Shown here: positions 23,140-33,778 of the stretch, in pieces
Position numbering within the stretch: position 1 is the first letter of the stretch
Layout: every line of letters begins with the position of its first letter
Assembly: GCA_027886185.1 (NCBI GenBank)
Contig: WOAB01000583.1
Coordinates: 2,542,001-2,606,000 of the forward strand
From: Rheum nobile
Lineage: Eukaryota > Streptophyta > Magnoliopsida > Caryophyllales > Polygonaceae
Direction: 5' to 3'
Length of the DNA: 64,000 nt
Program-made: the position numbers and the translations under genes
Notes under the pieces: generated by a model
What the model saw: only the letters and a program-made list of their open reading frames with translations
What the model was told of the DNA's origin: nothing
Database searches by the model: none

Positions 23140-23451
23140 TTGGATGCTTATAGGGTGAGATTTAGCCGTTGGAAAATCTGCCCGTTTGGCACGCCAACAT
23201 CTGGCGCATCCAACGGTCGTTTTTTCAAACGGCTAAATCTCACACGCCACATTATGGCGTTCCATTTTACGCGCCATCAAGAGAAGCTCTATACGCCAAA
23301 TTATGGCGCATGGACTTTATGCCCTTTTGTCTCTTTCTTACTGTTTTACCCTCTCCACGCCATATTTTGACGCGTAAAACATGCACGCCATATTGTGGCG
23401 TACCAAACCGCGTGCGAAAAGCACGAAAAACGCGTGTATATAACGCCCTCG
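23140..23451 (-). promoter_or_regulatory. Transposase promoter of MULE-A and right TIR
   Basis: Reading leftwards to the ATG at 23105 there are palindromes cacgccatattgtggcgt, acgccaaattatggcgca, cacgccacattatggcgt and cacgccaacatctggcgc. Then come an exact match to the MSA consensus (tccaacggctaaatctc, 23163-23173 on the minus strand) and a TATA-type ccctataagc near 23150. The first 55 bp from the right end form the TIR. The module matches both arms of the 18826-19070 palindrome. Confidence 0.75.
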
Positions 23452-23460
23452 TTTAATAAG

Positions 23461-23519
23461 GCTCCAATTTGTACTTTAGTTTTATTGTAAGAGGCTGTTT
23501 TACTAAAACTATATATATA
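23461..23519. other. Host spacer between the two large MULEs
   Basis: About 59 bp of AT-rich DNA remain between the right target duplication of MULE-A and the left TIR of MULE-B. If the two insertions are removed, this stretch lies within the proximal promoter of the SDR gene at 33864. Confidence 0.6.
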
Positions 23520-23564
23520 GGCAAAAGCTATATGCAAACCAATTTCTGTCTATATGCAAACCAA

Positions 23565-23740
23565 ATTGTGCGCTTAATGTAAGCGTACGGCTTTAGTGCG
23601 CTTACATTAAGCGCACAGGGGCATAATGGTATTAAAAAAATATATGAAGGGATAAGGGGCAAAATGGGAGAGGAAACGGTGCGCCTAAAATAGGCGCATA
23701 TCTGTGCGCCTAAAATAGGCACACAGTTGTGCGCTTATTT
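23565..23740. promoter_or_regulatory. Palindrome cluster upstream of PMD-B
   Basis: Five short inverted repeats: gtgcgcttaatgtaagcgtac (23568-23588), gtgcgcttacattaagcgca (23596-23617), gtgcgcctaaaataggcgca (near 23680), gtgcgcctaaaataggcaca (near 23704) and a half-site near 23728. The half-sites gcgctta and gcgccta are specific to MULE-B. A CT-rich leader and the PMD-B ATG at 23881 follow. Confidence 0.8.
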
Positions 23741-23880
23741 GACGACGCGCCTCGTCTTCCTCTTCCCCCCATTCGTTCAACCCAAAATCTCCCTCCCTCC
23801 TCTCGAACCAGCGGCGGCGGCGACGAACCCTAAACCTCCCTCCCTCCCTCTTTTCTTCTCAATTAATCTCAAATCTGACG

Positions 23881-26800
23881 ATGGAATCTTCTTCCCCTCC
23901 ACTTGGCGGCCCAATCCGTGACTCCAGCGGCGGCGGTGGCGAGCTCGTGGAGACTCCAGCGGTGGCGGCGAGGTCTGGCGGAGAAGGCCGGTGATGCGCG
24001 GACAGAGGTGGCGGTAGATGGTGGTGATGCTCGGCCAGGGGTTGGTGGCGGCGGTGGTGGTGGCCCAATTGGTGGCGGTGGTGGCGGTCTCGGTGGTGTA
24101 TGTGTGGCGATGGAGGAGGAGGACGATGAAGAGGACTCCACAATCAGACGACGAGTGAAGGGTGGTGGCAGACGACCGGCAGCCCGATCGACACCCTTGC
24201 CAGACGTGTCGGTAGACGTTACCGTCACTCCCACACCGATAGGCATCCATCAGGTATAATTTTAATTTAATTAGATTTCATTAAAATTTAATTTCATTAG
24301 ATTATTGATTTTAGAAAGAAAAAATATATAAATTTGTTAGAATTTAAAATATATAATTTGAATTACGAAGTACAGTATTTTAGGAAATTTAGAATTGAAA
24401 ATACAGGATTTTAGAATTGAAATTATATATTTGTTAGATTTTAGATGTGAATTTAGGTTGATAATGTTGTTAGAATTATGCAATCTATTTGAGATTGAAT
24501 AATGTTGTGCAAATGAAAATTTTATTATTACCGTACGTAAAATTTTATTGAAGATACGCAGCATTGAATTTAGATTATTAGGAATTAGATTTGATTAGAA
24601 TTTAAAAATATGAAATATAATTTAATTTATATCATTCTATTTCGATTGAATAATAATATATTCAAACAAATACGCCTTTAATATGAAATATAATTTATGT
24701 CATTCTAATTCGATTTGAAAATATGAAATATAATGTAGTTGGTACGAGAGTCTTTAGGAGGTTCCGAGGGGATGACACATCCGGCTCCGGTAGCGGACCG
24801 ACGTGTCGTTCCTCGGAAACATATATCAGACACTGTCCGTCGGCGCGCTACTATGGTACGAGCCGATATCATAGGTGACGCACCCATGGTTTCTTAGCCT
24901 CCTGTTCAGACTGAGGATGATACCATGGAGGATGTGTGTGCTGAGGATGCACCAGTTGATGAGGAGGCGCATCAGACGCAGGAGATGTTAGATGACGACG
25001 AGGACATCGATGACATCGAGGGAGAGTTCAGGGTCTCTTTTGAGCCGATTTTGTCGACGGATGAGGTCGACCCTCCAGCCGCACCCCCTCTTTCCCCTCT
25101 TTTTGCCCCCTCTCTTGTTGGTCCATCCCCGGTCGAGGCCGATGATTTTGTCCGCTCTCTAGTTGGTTCCCTTCCACCCACTCCTAGCTATGCACCTCCT
25201 CCTCCCGGTGCGCCCGTTTTAGGCCAGGCTGCGTGGATTCCAGGAGGGCCACGAGTCCCTATCCTCCTACAGGGTTACACGACCCACATTGTCAGGGCAA
25301 TTTGGGACGTGACCCCTCCTGGCCCTCCTGTCCATATTGTTGCCCCCATCCTCCCAAGAAACCGACGCAGGAGAGGTGGAGGAGGTAGAGGATGTCGAGG
25401 ACGTCGAGAAGATGATGCTCCAGAGGAGGCTGCTCCGGAGGAGGCTACTCTAGAGGAGGCTGCACCGGGGGATCAGTGCCGCCAGGATTTGGTACGTATT
25501 TAGTGTGTAGTCCCGTTTTAATTGAAATTTTAAATTTTATAGATAACTTATACTGCTTGGTTGAATTTTCAGGACCGTAAGGTCTTGAAGGTCCACTTTC
25601 ACGTCGGCTGGACCTCTCCCCTCGAGGAGTTTATCAGACATGGGCCAGACACATGATTTCAGCTGGCAGAGCATAGCAGTTTCACCCATCTACGCACTCT
25701 AGGCACTGGGGCAGTGGATCCTGTGTTGGTGTCTGCTTTTGTCGAGAGATGGCACCCTGAGACATCCTCGTTCCATTTTCCATGGGGCGAGATGACCATT
25801 ACATTGCATGACGTTTATGAGATTCTCAGGGTGCCGATTATTGGGAGGAGCTGCACGGGTCTGCTTGGTATAGATCTGATGCAGAGGGTCACGCAGTTCT
25901 TTGGGCATCCCGACACGACACAGGTGCAGAGATGGTACAAGGACGGCGGCATTCCATTGGACTGGCTTCAGACGGAGCTGGAGCGGAGGATGAGGGCGCC
26001 GCAGGAGGACCAGAGCGCCATAGCTACACTGTATCTGTTCCTCCTGCTCGGCAGTACAGTGATGGTGGACAAGTCTACGTCGGCGATCAAGCACAAGTGG
26101 TTGGCGTTGTTGTTCGACCACTCCACCACCGACCGGTACGCATGGGGAGCTGGTATATTGGCCTTGCTATACAGGAACTTAGGCCAGGCTTCCAGACGAG
26201 ATGTACAGGGCATTGCCAGTTCTGGCATACTGTTGAGGGTAAGTAATGTCATTTTATTCTTATCGTTTTTATTGTAATGTTATAAATTCGTTTTTATTCT
26301 TATCGTTTGATCCTGATTTACAGTCATGGATATGGGCGTATTTTCCCCATTTTCGTGGACATTATGTCATGGACCCTGCTGCCATTGGCGCTGATGCTGC
26401 TGCTTTCAGAGAGGGCCAAGAGGTTCCACAGGACAAGAACCCTAGTCGTTTGGTATGTATGCGCCATATTCTAGACAGCATTAGAATTGAGGAGGTAATC
26501 TGTTTCTTTAAATTAATAGTTTATTTTATAATATATAATAACGTAAAATACTAATATCATATAAATTACATGTTACAGGTTCAGTGGTTTCCTTTCGCTC
26601 GGGTATCATTCGACCGGCCGGAATACGCTCCTTCCATGTTCAGAGGTATCATCCAGGTATGTGACGTACAAGAGCCTTATTTGCCAGACCGCGTCCTGCG
26701 ACAGTTCAGGCACGTGCAGGGGATCCCAGTCTTACCTCCGCAGCCCATAGCAGTCACCCGTGCGTTCAACCTTCGTCATTATGACGTCACATTCCATGCT

Positions 26801-27323
26801 GATCTATTGGGGGCGTGGGATGAGGATATGAGGCCTTTGATCCGGATAGACGATCCACCAGCCACGCAGTATTGAGATGTGACGGATGACTACCTCGATT
26901 GGCTGGACGAGTATTCTCACGTGTTGGTGGATCCCAGATCCACTAGACAGGATCGTCCCGTCGGCCCTGTCCATCCCACACCTACTGTGGACACTCTTGC
27001 GGTATGTTTAATTTGCTTAATTCAATAAATGTTTATTATTATTATTAAATATTATATATACATTCTAATGGGTAATGTCATTACGAATGCAGCGGAACCA
27101 GTTGGTTGCAGGTGAGCTCCGTGCATATTTAGCCAGGCCGATGGATAGGAGTGTTATTACCGTCGAGGAGGTTCGGACATTCATGGGGCGTCTATTGCAT
27201 ATGTTGACTCATGACACTCCTCCGATGGCCGCCCCTCCACCTCGTGCGTCTCAGTCACAGCTTTTTACGTATTCTACACACGAGGCTGGGGAGGGTAGTG
27301 GTAGTCAGCCGGGTGGCGATTAG
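23881..27323 (+). pseudogene. PMD-B: plant mobile domain gene
   Basis: Six exons: 23881-24253, 24739-25491, 25573-26238, 26324-26494, 26579-27001 and 27093-27323, all with GT..AG borders. After a Gly-rich leader and an acidic middle segment ending in an Arg/Gly-rich patch, exon 3 gives the PMD core (VSAFVERWHPETSSFHFPWGE, ITLHDVYEIL, YAWGAGILALLYRNLGQASR). Exon 5 gives PYLPDRVLRQF and HVLVDPRSTRQDR. PMD proteins (MAIN/MAIL class) act in transposon silencing in plants, and copies occur inside transposons. Lesions: a frame change in exon 1, TAG at 24895, TGA at 25654 and TGA at 26873. The last two stand where PMD-A has Trp. It is the most complete PMD copy here but not functional as read. Confidence 0.82.
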
Positions 27324-27514
27324 GGTTCTTATGTATGGTCGCAAACTGTTATGTAGCACTTCTAAATTATGTACATTTTATATTATTTGATACTTTTCCT
27401 AGATGACTTATCGTAATTTATGTCGGTTTTCCACAAATCAAGATTTTCGGGTTACAGTTGTATATTATTTCGTATAAATTCTACTAAAAGGGCTTAATGT
27501 AACCATATTAAGAG

Positions 27515-27755
27515 TGCTGGCATTGGGCCCAAAATTAGGCCCAACATCTGTGCACCTAGAGTAAGCGCACTTGTGCGCCTATATTAAGCGCACTTATGCG
27601 CCTAGAGTAAGCGCACATATTGGGCCTAATTTTGGGCACAATGCCTGTGTAACGGTCGACTATAACGGGAATAAATCCGATTGTTTATGCGCTTAATGTA
27701 AGCGTACAAACGGTCAGATTTATTCAATCTTATGAAAGGTGGCTATAAATAGCCC
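27515..27755 (+). promoter_or_regulatory. Promoter of B3-B with palindromes and site II motifs
   Basis: Between PMD-B and B3-B lie four gcgctta or gcgccta inverted repeats (27540-27625 and 27690-27710), two TGGGCC motifs arranged as an inverted pair around them (27527 and 27616), an AAACGGTCA motif and a TATA box (ggctataaat, 27741). The B3-B ATG is about 75 bp further on. The 200 bp before this (27324-27514) show nothing recognisable. Confidence 0.75.
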
Positions 27756-27820
27756 ATTTCATTCTCTTTCTCTTCCACACACAAATTGTAAATCCATTTC
27801 GGATCTGAAATATCAAGTTT

Positions 27821-28312
27821 ATGGCTTCCACGTCGAGAAATGTTATAGAACTCAGCGGCGACTCCTCCTCTGATGATGATGGAAATGTTGGAGGTTCGAC
27901 ATTAGACAAAGCTCAAGCCATGCCGCGTGATCCTGGGAGGAGCTTCATTATTGTAATAAATCAAACCATGCTCCACCCTGAATTTCGTGTGGTAAGAACC
28001 ACATCCTTCATTACGTAAATTTTTTATTCATAAGACTTCATAATATAAATTTTAAATGCACTTACTTATGTGCAGAGTATCCCAAGGGAACATGCTATGA
28101 GATTCTTGAGAAGAGCAACGGAAGTGACTTTGGATTGTGGAAATGCAAATTTAGGGACGTCGATCGCAACGAGTGGGAATCGATTCTGATTTCATAACGG
28201 CTGGCGGGGTTTTGTATTCTGGCATAAAGTGAAAATCAATGATGTATTAGTGTTTGAACTAATAGGTCAGCGTCCCCAAATCATATATCTTGTAACCATA
28301 TTCAGAGCTTAG
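27821..28312 (+). pseudogene. B3-B: B3-domain gene with one nonsense codon
   Basis: Exons 27821-27991 and 28076-28312 follow the same two-exon plan as B3-A, on the opposite strand within the element. The N-terminus MASTSRNVIELSGDSSSDD parallels MASSSRNVIVISDSS in B3-A. The B3 core reads SFIIVINQTMLHPEFRV, SIPREHAMRFLRRATEVTLDCG and NGWRGFV. The single lesion is TGA at 28187-28189, where B3-A has AGA. It cuts off the last third including the conserved GW..FV block. A change of an Arg CGA codon to TGA is the simplest explanation. Confidence 0.78.
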
Positions 28313-28494
28313 GGATGATATGTATTAGTGTTTGAATACTATAGGGTATTGTATTTCGGATGACATGTACTATACTACTACGCATTAGAAATATAAATTG
28401 TGTTTGAACTAATAGGGTTTGAACTAATAGAGCTTAGGGATGATATGTATTAGTGTTTGAACTAATAGGGTTTTGTATTTCGTATTACATGTAC
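28313..28494. repeat. Short direct duplications downstream of B3-B
   Basis: The phrases 'cttagggatgatatgtattag' in two pieces and 'tgtttgaactaataggg' occur two or three times in 180 bp, leading into the 176-bp array. Nothing coding is seen. Confidence 0.5.
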
Positions 28495-29339
28495 TGTACT
28501 ACTTCATTCTATAGCGTAACTGTAGAGTTCGATATAAAACTTCATAAGACTTTGTCATATCACATTATAACTTCAAATGACTCCGTCATTTTACATTAGT
28601 ATATGATAAGAGTGATGACTTCCTAAGAAACAGTGTCAATTCATTGGTAAATACTATACATTCGAATTCATATCGTACTTCATTCTATAGCGTAATTGTA
28701 GAGTTCAATATAAAACTTCATAAGACTTTGTCATATCACATTATAACTTCAAATGACTCCGTCATTTTACATTAGTATATGATAAGAGTGATGACTTCCT
28801 AAGAAACAATGTCAATTCATTGGTGAATACTATACATTCGAATTTATAGCGTACTTCATTCTATAGCGTAACTGTAGAATTCGATATAAAACTTCATAAG
28901 ACTTTTTCATATCACATTATAACTTCAAATGACTCCGTCATTTTACATTAGTATATGATAAGAGTGATGACTTCCTAAGAAACAGTGTCAATTCATTGGT
29001 GAATACTATACATTCGAATTCATATCGTACTTCATTCTATAGTGTAACTGTAGAGTTCGATATAAAACTTCATAAGACTTTGTCATATCACATTATAACT
29101 TCAAATGACTCCGTCATTTTACATTAGTATATGATAAGAGTGATGACTTCCTAAGAAACAGTGTCAATTCATTGGTGAATACTATACATTCGAATTCATA
29201 TCGTACTTCATTCTATAGCGTAACTGTAGAGTTCGATATAAAACTTCATAAGACTTTGTCATATCACATTATAACTTCAAATGACTCCGTCATTTTACAT
29301 TAGTATATGATAAGAGTGATGACTTCCTAAGAAACAGTG
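28495..29339. repeat. 176-bp tandem array, about 4.8 copies
   Basis: The phrase ttcattctatag starts at 28503, 28679, 28855, 29031 and 29207, giving a period of exactly 176 bp. Units are nearly identical and include atgactccgtcattttac and gtcaattcattggtgaata. The position between B3-B and the GRF remnant is unlike MULE-A, where the arrays lie between PMD and B3. Confidence 0.93.
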
Positions 29340-29560
29340 GGCCTCTATCGTAATTCATATTATATGTTGTGCGCTTACATTAAGCGCACAACTTTTGTAC
29401 GCTTAATGTAAGCGCACCGAACATGGGCCCAAATACAGCACATGGGCCTGTATTTGGGCCCATACCTAATGAAATATGACCGTTGTGTGCGCTTATTGTA
29501 AGCGCACCAACGGCCATTTCTCAAAACTCCACAATTTCCCGCCTATAAATACTGAAGCCA
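29340..29560 (+). promoter_or_regulatory. Promoter of the GRF remnant in MULE-B
   Basis: A 27-bp perfect inverted repeat (arms gttgtgcgctta / taagcgcacaac, 29366-29392) and two more gcgctta palindromes flank an inverted pair of gggcccaaata motifs around 29425-29462. An MSA-like accaacggcca (29506) and a TATA box (gcctataaat, 29541) follow. The promoter is intact although the gene it served has lost its first exon. Confidence 0.75.
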
Positions 29561-29639
29561 ATTTTCATTCTCTTCAACTTACTTCTCCGGTGTCTTCGAC
29601 TTTTCCGATCTCAAGTCGCGCTTGAAGATACATCTTTGG

Positions 29640-29885
29640 GTAAGCTTATTCTTCCAGTTTCTTTCGATCCTAATTTCTTCAAACGGATAAGATGCGTAGG
29701 TATAACCTCAATCTATATAATGATATACATCGTATAATGCCTTGATATCGTATCTTTTGTGTAATGTTGTTTACATACTATCAACTTTTGTAGGGAGCAA
29801 ACAATTTTATCAAAGCAGAGATATGATATGCCGTGAACTTTTACAAGAGACTATCCTAATTTCTTCAAACGCAACTAGGCGATGT
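29640..29885 (+). pseudogene. GRF-B remnant lacking the zinc finger
   Basis: From about 29694 the DNA aligns with the 3' end of GRF-A: cgtaggtataac, then the intron gtatcttttgtgtaatgttg, then an exon encoding SKQRYDMP, a TGA at 29834, and TRDYPNFFKR. The stop stands where GRF-A has CGA. The whole zinc-finger segment is missing, apparently by deletion between two copies of 'aatttcttcaaacg' (present near 29680 and 29857). The gene is dead. Confidence 0.7.
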
Positions 29886-30141
29886 CATTTATTTTGTCTT
29901 AAGGTTTCTAAGTTTGTGAAGAACTTGTAATCGTTGGATTTGTAATGTAATATATTATGGTTATGATAGTTTGTGACTCCATAAGTTTGATGTCTTTTTC
30001 ATTACGTAAGCCTTATTATGAAACCCACCAAAGCAATAATCATGAGGAATTAACCAAAAGAGACTCTCTCACATATAAAGTTATATTACATTACAAACTG
30101 CCTTAGAGTTTTACATGAAGTATATGATAAGAGTGAATCAA
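29886..30141. other. Intergenic spacer of MULE-B
   Basis: AT-rich DNA between the convergent GRF remnant and transposase gene. I see no coding signal; polyadenylation-like AATAAT and AATGTAA words are present, as expected between convergent genes. Confidence 0.5.
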
Positions 30142-33100
30142 CTAAGCCAAATAATCTGGATTCAGACTGGCTGCCTTGCGGCATTCCCTAAACTCTTGCA
30201 ATTTCAAATCATACACTTGTTCCCACAACATGATTCTTGGATCGCAGTGACTTCGCCACACATACGTAATGGGTGGTAATGGAGAGTCGAAACTGAGCAT
30301 CACCTATACGAATACAAACAAAAAATACAAAATTAGTATATACTATTTTGCAAATGAAACATCAAAGTATGCGTACATAAACAAAACATTACCGGTATCC
30401 AGTGGTTGTGATCCCCTACGTGTGCTATCCCCGTCATTTGTAAGGGAGGTGTGCAACATGGTCCAAGCGGCCTAATTGGTAAGCACAATAAAGGGTACTG
30501 AGATATGACGATCACAGCAACATTATACGCCGTGGCAAACACTAAACCCATGAATGGCATGTCAAGCCAATACTCCGGGCCGCAAGGGCTCTTCACATAG
30601 TTAATTTGAACCATTAGATCGTCCCATGTCCCTGGTCGTGTAGCATCTAGTATCGGCTCCCACATTTGTCGGTTGTCACGCAACTCCTTTGCCATGGCGC
30701 TGCGAATCAAGGGATATTGACCCTGACTCATCCCCATAAGCACAGCCAAAGACCGATAACCACAATGTCCGTCTGGATGTACATCCATAGCACCATTAAT
30801 GTACCCAAACCAGAAGTAATCTATATTCCGAACCCCAAAGTCCACCCCATGATGAATCATGGGTTCTTCAGGCCACTCCTTCGACGGACGGACTCCAACA
30901 TGGTCGGTCTCGACGTACACCTCCTCCTTTTGTGATTCCTCTGGTTCCGGCTGGGTCGGCATGTCCTCAGCGTCGAGCACCACGACACTTGCTTGCTTTC
31001 TGGGACGACCTGGCCCTTTCACCTTCTCCTTTGCCTTTTCCTTTGCCTTTGCCTTCTCGGACTTCAGTAGGTCTTCTCTTACGTGCTCATGCAGACTCTT
31101 TTCCCTAGTCGGCGACCCCTTTGCCTTATTCTTCGCACCACTTGGCCTTCCATTTGTACAGATGCCCGTCGGCTCCATAAACGTACTCTGTTCCGGATGC
31201 TCCAAGGCCATGTACAAATCACTCACTTGCCATGCCGTGGCTTGGCTCAAAGTTCGGCTTTCCAATCTCGACCACATCTCACGCAATCTCAACTCTGGAA
31301 CGGACATCGGAACACTATTGTCAGCAAGCTCAAATGTTGTTGGATCCTCTTCCCAATGCAAGTCCTTCCAAAAGTCGTGAATGTCGTATGGAGTGAGAGT
31401 TGTCCTCGTAATGATGGCGTTTGCAATATCGTGTACGCACGACAATCCAAGGCATTCTCTCACCCAAGGATCATCACATACTTCTGAATAGTCCTCCTTG
31501 ACTAACTTATCATACATAGCCAACAACAAATCAAAGCACTTATCTGACACTCTATAGAAGAGTCTTGAAAAGACCATTTGGGCAAGCGCTGGAAACCCTG
31601 GATCGTTGAACTCCATTGGTCTTGTAGACAGTGACTTGTTCATGGTCGCCTTAATCGTGTCGATTTGAAGAATGATTGCATGGTGGATCCTCACGATCAC
31701 TCTGTTAAAGCCGCCTCTGCTAGACCCCACAATACCTTTCAAGACACGATGCATCCCCTCAACCCTATCAAAACAAAAAACATTTATTGCCTTAGCACGA
31801 CATTGGAACTCATAAGTACAAACAATTAACTACACATTGTTCAAAAGATACCTGTTTGAAGTCCTCGTGAAGAAGTGAAGGGTGGAATCCGTCCAAGCTC
31901 TTACTATGTTTTCCTTGAAAGGAGTGAGCCATTCCCTCTCGACGTATCCAACAAGGCCGCTCTTCCACGACGTCCTCAATGCTCTGAGCCTCTCCTCATA
32001 GCTTTCCTCGGTGGTCGAGCAAAAAAGACTCCAGCACTGGTTTGTAACGTATCGACTCTGGTACTGTTTTTTATAACCTTGTCGGCATGTGCCTTGATGT
32101 TGTTTCTAATATGGACCCAACACAAGAGATGTCTTACCGGAACGTCTTTGAAAACTATCTTAACAGCTTTTATGAGAGTCTTTTCACAATCGCTCATTAT
32201 AGCCTTTGGCATTACCCCCAACTCGTCAAACAAGTTCCGAAGGGCCCTCAATATCCAATGGTAATGGAAAACTTTTTATGCTCGGGTGAATGCGTACGCA
32301 ATATTGAACGTCTTGTGAGTGCACGTAAAACCAACAATCTTCACCAACGGCATTTCATATCTATTCATAGACATAAGAAATTAAAATAGCAATATTTAGT
32401 GAATATAACTAATCAAATTGTAGCACATACCAAACTATTAAAATGTATTACATACTTATTTGTCTTGTATGTGGCATCAATGATCACAACGTGCGGGAAC
32501 TTCTTCAGCAACCGTATCGACTCCAGGTGAGCAAAAAACAAAATCTCTACCTCGTCCCCTTTCTTCACATTCCTAAGAGGATACAAAAGATACCCGTTGT
32601 CTTTCAAAAATTGAAGGGACCACTGAGTAACCGTCAATTCACCACGATCCTCGAAATGGAGCTTTTGCAAAAAGTTGGCAACCTGCTTCATTGATACATT
32701 CCCCGCAAAGTCTTTTCTAAAATGCGAAACAATCTATTTCGGAGTCTTTCGAGAATCGCCAAATTTCCTAGCTATGGCCTTCTCTTCCTCGGTCATTCGA
32801 CCCATGAATGCATTCCCGTGAAAGCTAGTCTGAAGCTTGTGGTTGTGGGTGCCATGTATAACATCCAATACCCAGCTTGATGTAAGAAACCCATGCTCGC
32901 TTTTCAAACGACACTCATACAACAAGAACTTACAATCGCACTTCTTCGATCTGCGTTTTCGAATCCTTGAAACCGACAACTCCGGATTTTCTACATTAAC
33001 TTTCGGCCTCCCAGATCTAGGCTCACCATATCTATCGCATGTCAAACTAACTAAATACGCAGTTGAGGCACGTTTTACCAAAACTATCATTAACTCTTTT

Positions 33101-33449
33101 GCTCTAGCTCTCGCCCATTGAATCATTTCATCCATACTCTCCCAAATTAGGCCACTTTGAAAATATCTCATATAATCTTCACCCTATATTTATTTTTAAT
33201 TTATGATTTATTATACTGTCTATAATTAGAACAAACTAATAATACAACAAATTTGCAAAGACACTAATTCATAGCAAATTTACATACTTTAAAATAGAAC
33301 CTATAGGTTATGAATTAAACACTAACCTTGAACAAATCGCAATCATCTCCTCCGTCTTCGGAGTCCGAGTCGCTCCATTCTTCGTCCACTTCTTCGTCTT
33401 CTCCAACTTGTATCCAATCTCGCACCTCATCATCAATTTGCAAATCCAT
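30142..33449 (-). pseudogene. MULE-B transposase with C-terminal OTU protease domain
   Basis: Exons 33449-33327, 33183-32456, 32360-31852, 31764-30393 and 30303-30142 match the MULE-A and MULE-C gene plan. The OTU domain is well kept: DGHCGYRSLAVL and the distal HNHWIPV, which holds the catalytic His. The linker has an AT-hook (GPGRPRK) after Lys/Glu/Ala repeats. The final exon is open to a stop at 30142. Lesions: TAG near 32733 in exon 2 (Asn in MULE-A), TAA near 32277 and a frameshift near 32045 in exon 3, within the transposase core. The OTU-containing exon 4 is open over 473 codons from an internal Met, so a protease-only product is conceivable. Confidence 0.85.
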
Positions 33450-33499
33450 TTCAATGTTGTGATAATGTGGAAGAATATGGTGTGGATGGAAGATGATGG

Positions 33500-33778
33500 T
33501 GTGGATAGTGTGGCAATTTATAGAGTAAAAATTTGGTCGTTGCAATCAGGCCGTTGGTGCGCTTAGTGTAAGCGTACCAACGGTCGGATCGTATTACCTT
33601 GTGCGCTTAGTTTAAGCGCACAAGATAGTACAAGGTTTGGCCTTGTAAGCGCACAACGTATCTCCTTATTCCTTTATATATTTTTTTATACCATTATATC
33701 CCTATATACTTAATGTAAGCATACCAAAGCCGTATGCTTACATTAAGAGTATAATTTGGTTTGTATATAGACTATGCC
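33500..33778 (-). promoter_or_regulatory. Transposase promoter of MULE-B and right TIR
   Basis: Upstream of the ATG at 33449 the minus strand has a TATA box (ctctataaat, 33525-33516). A 33-bp inverted repeat at 33551-33583 follows; its arms contain both the gcgctta half-site and CCAACGG, so palindrome and MSA-like site are fused. Further out are a gcgctta palindrome near 33602 and the TIR palindromes near 33708-33755. Confidence 0.75.

Larger units (their letters stand above)
3582..23460. mobile_element. MULE-A, a giant four-gene Mutator-like element with target duplication
   Basis: The two ends are inverted repeats of about 55 bp. The left end (3591-3644) and the reverse complement of the right end (23451-23398) both contain tatatacacgc and gcacgcggtttggt in the same order. 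They are flanked by a perfect direct repeat tttaataag (3582-3590 and 23452-23460; extendable to 11 bp), the size expected for MULE target duplications. Inside, on A's own sequence, are a PMD gene (+), a B3 gene (-), a GRF zinc-finger gene (+) and a MULE-OTU transposase (-). The element is inflated by nested MULE-C, a CACTA terminus, satellite-like arrays and a retroelement. Confidence 0.85.
23520..33778. mobile_element. MULE-B, a four-gene Mutator-like element
   Basis: The left end (ggcaaaagctatatgcaaacc) and the reverse complement of the right end (ggcatagtctatatacaaacc) start an inverted repeat of about 110 bp. It continues through cttaatgtaagc, tacggcttt and a shared 'ataatggta' block. The left arm has a 22-bp internal duplication. 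The flanks are TA-rich: the right one starts tatatacag and the left one ends tatatata, so the target duplication is only approximate. Contents: PMD-B (+), B3-B (+), a 176-bp array, a GRF remnant (+) and a MULE-OTU transposase (-). All show damage. No large nested insertion is evident. Confidence 0.83.
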
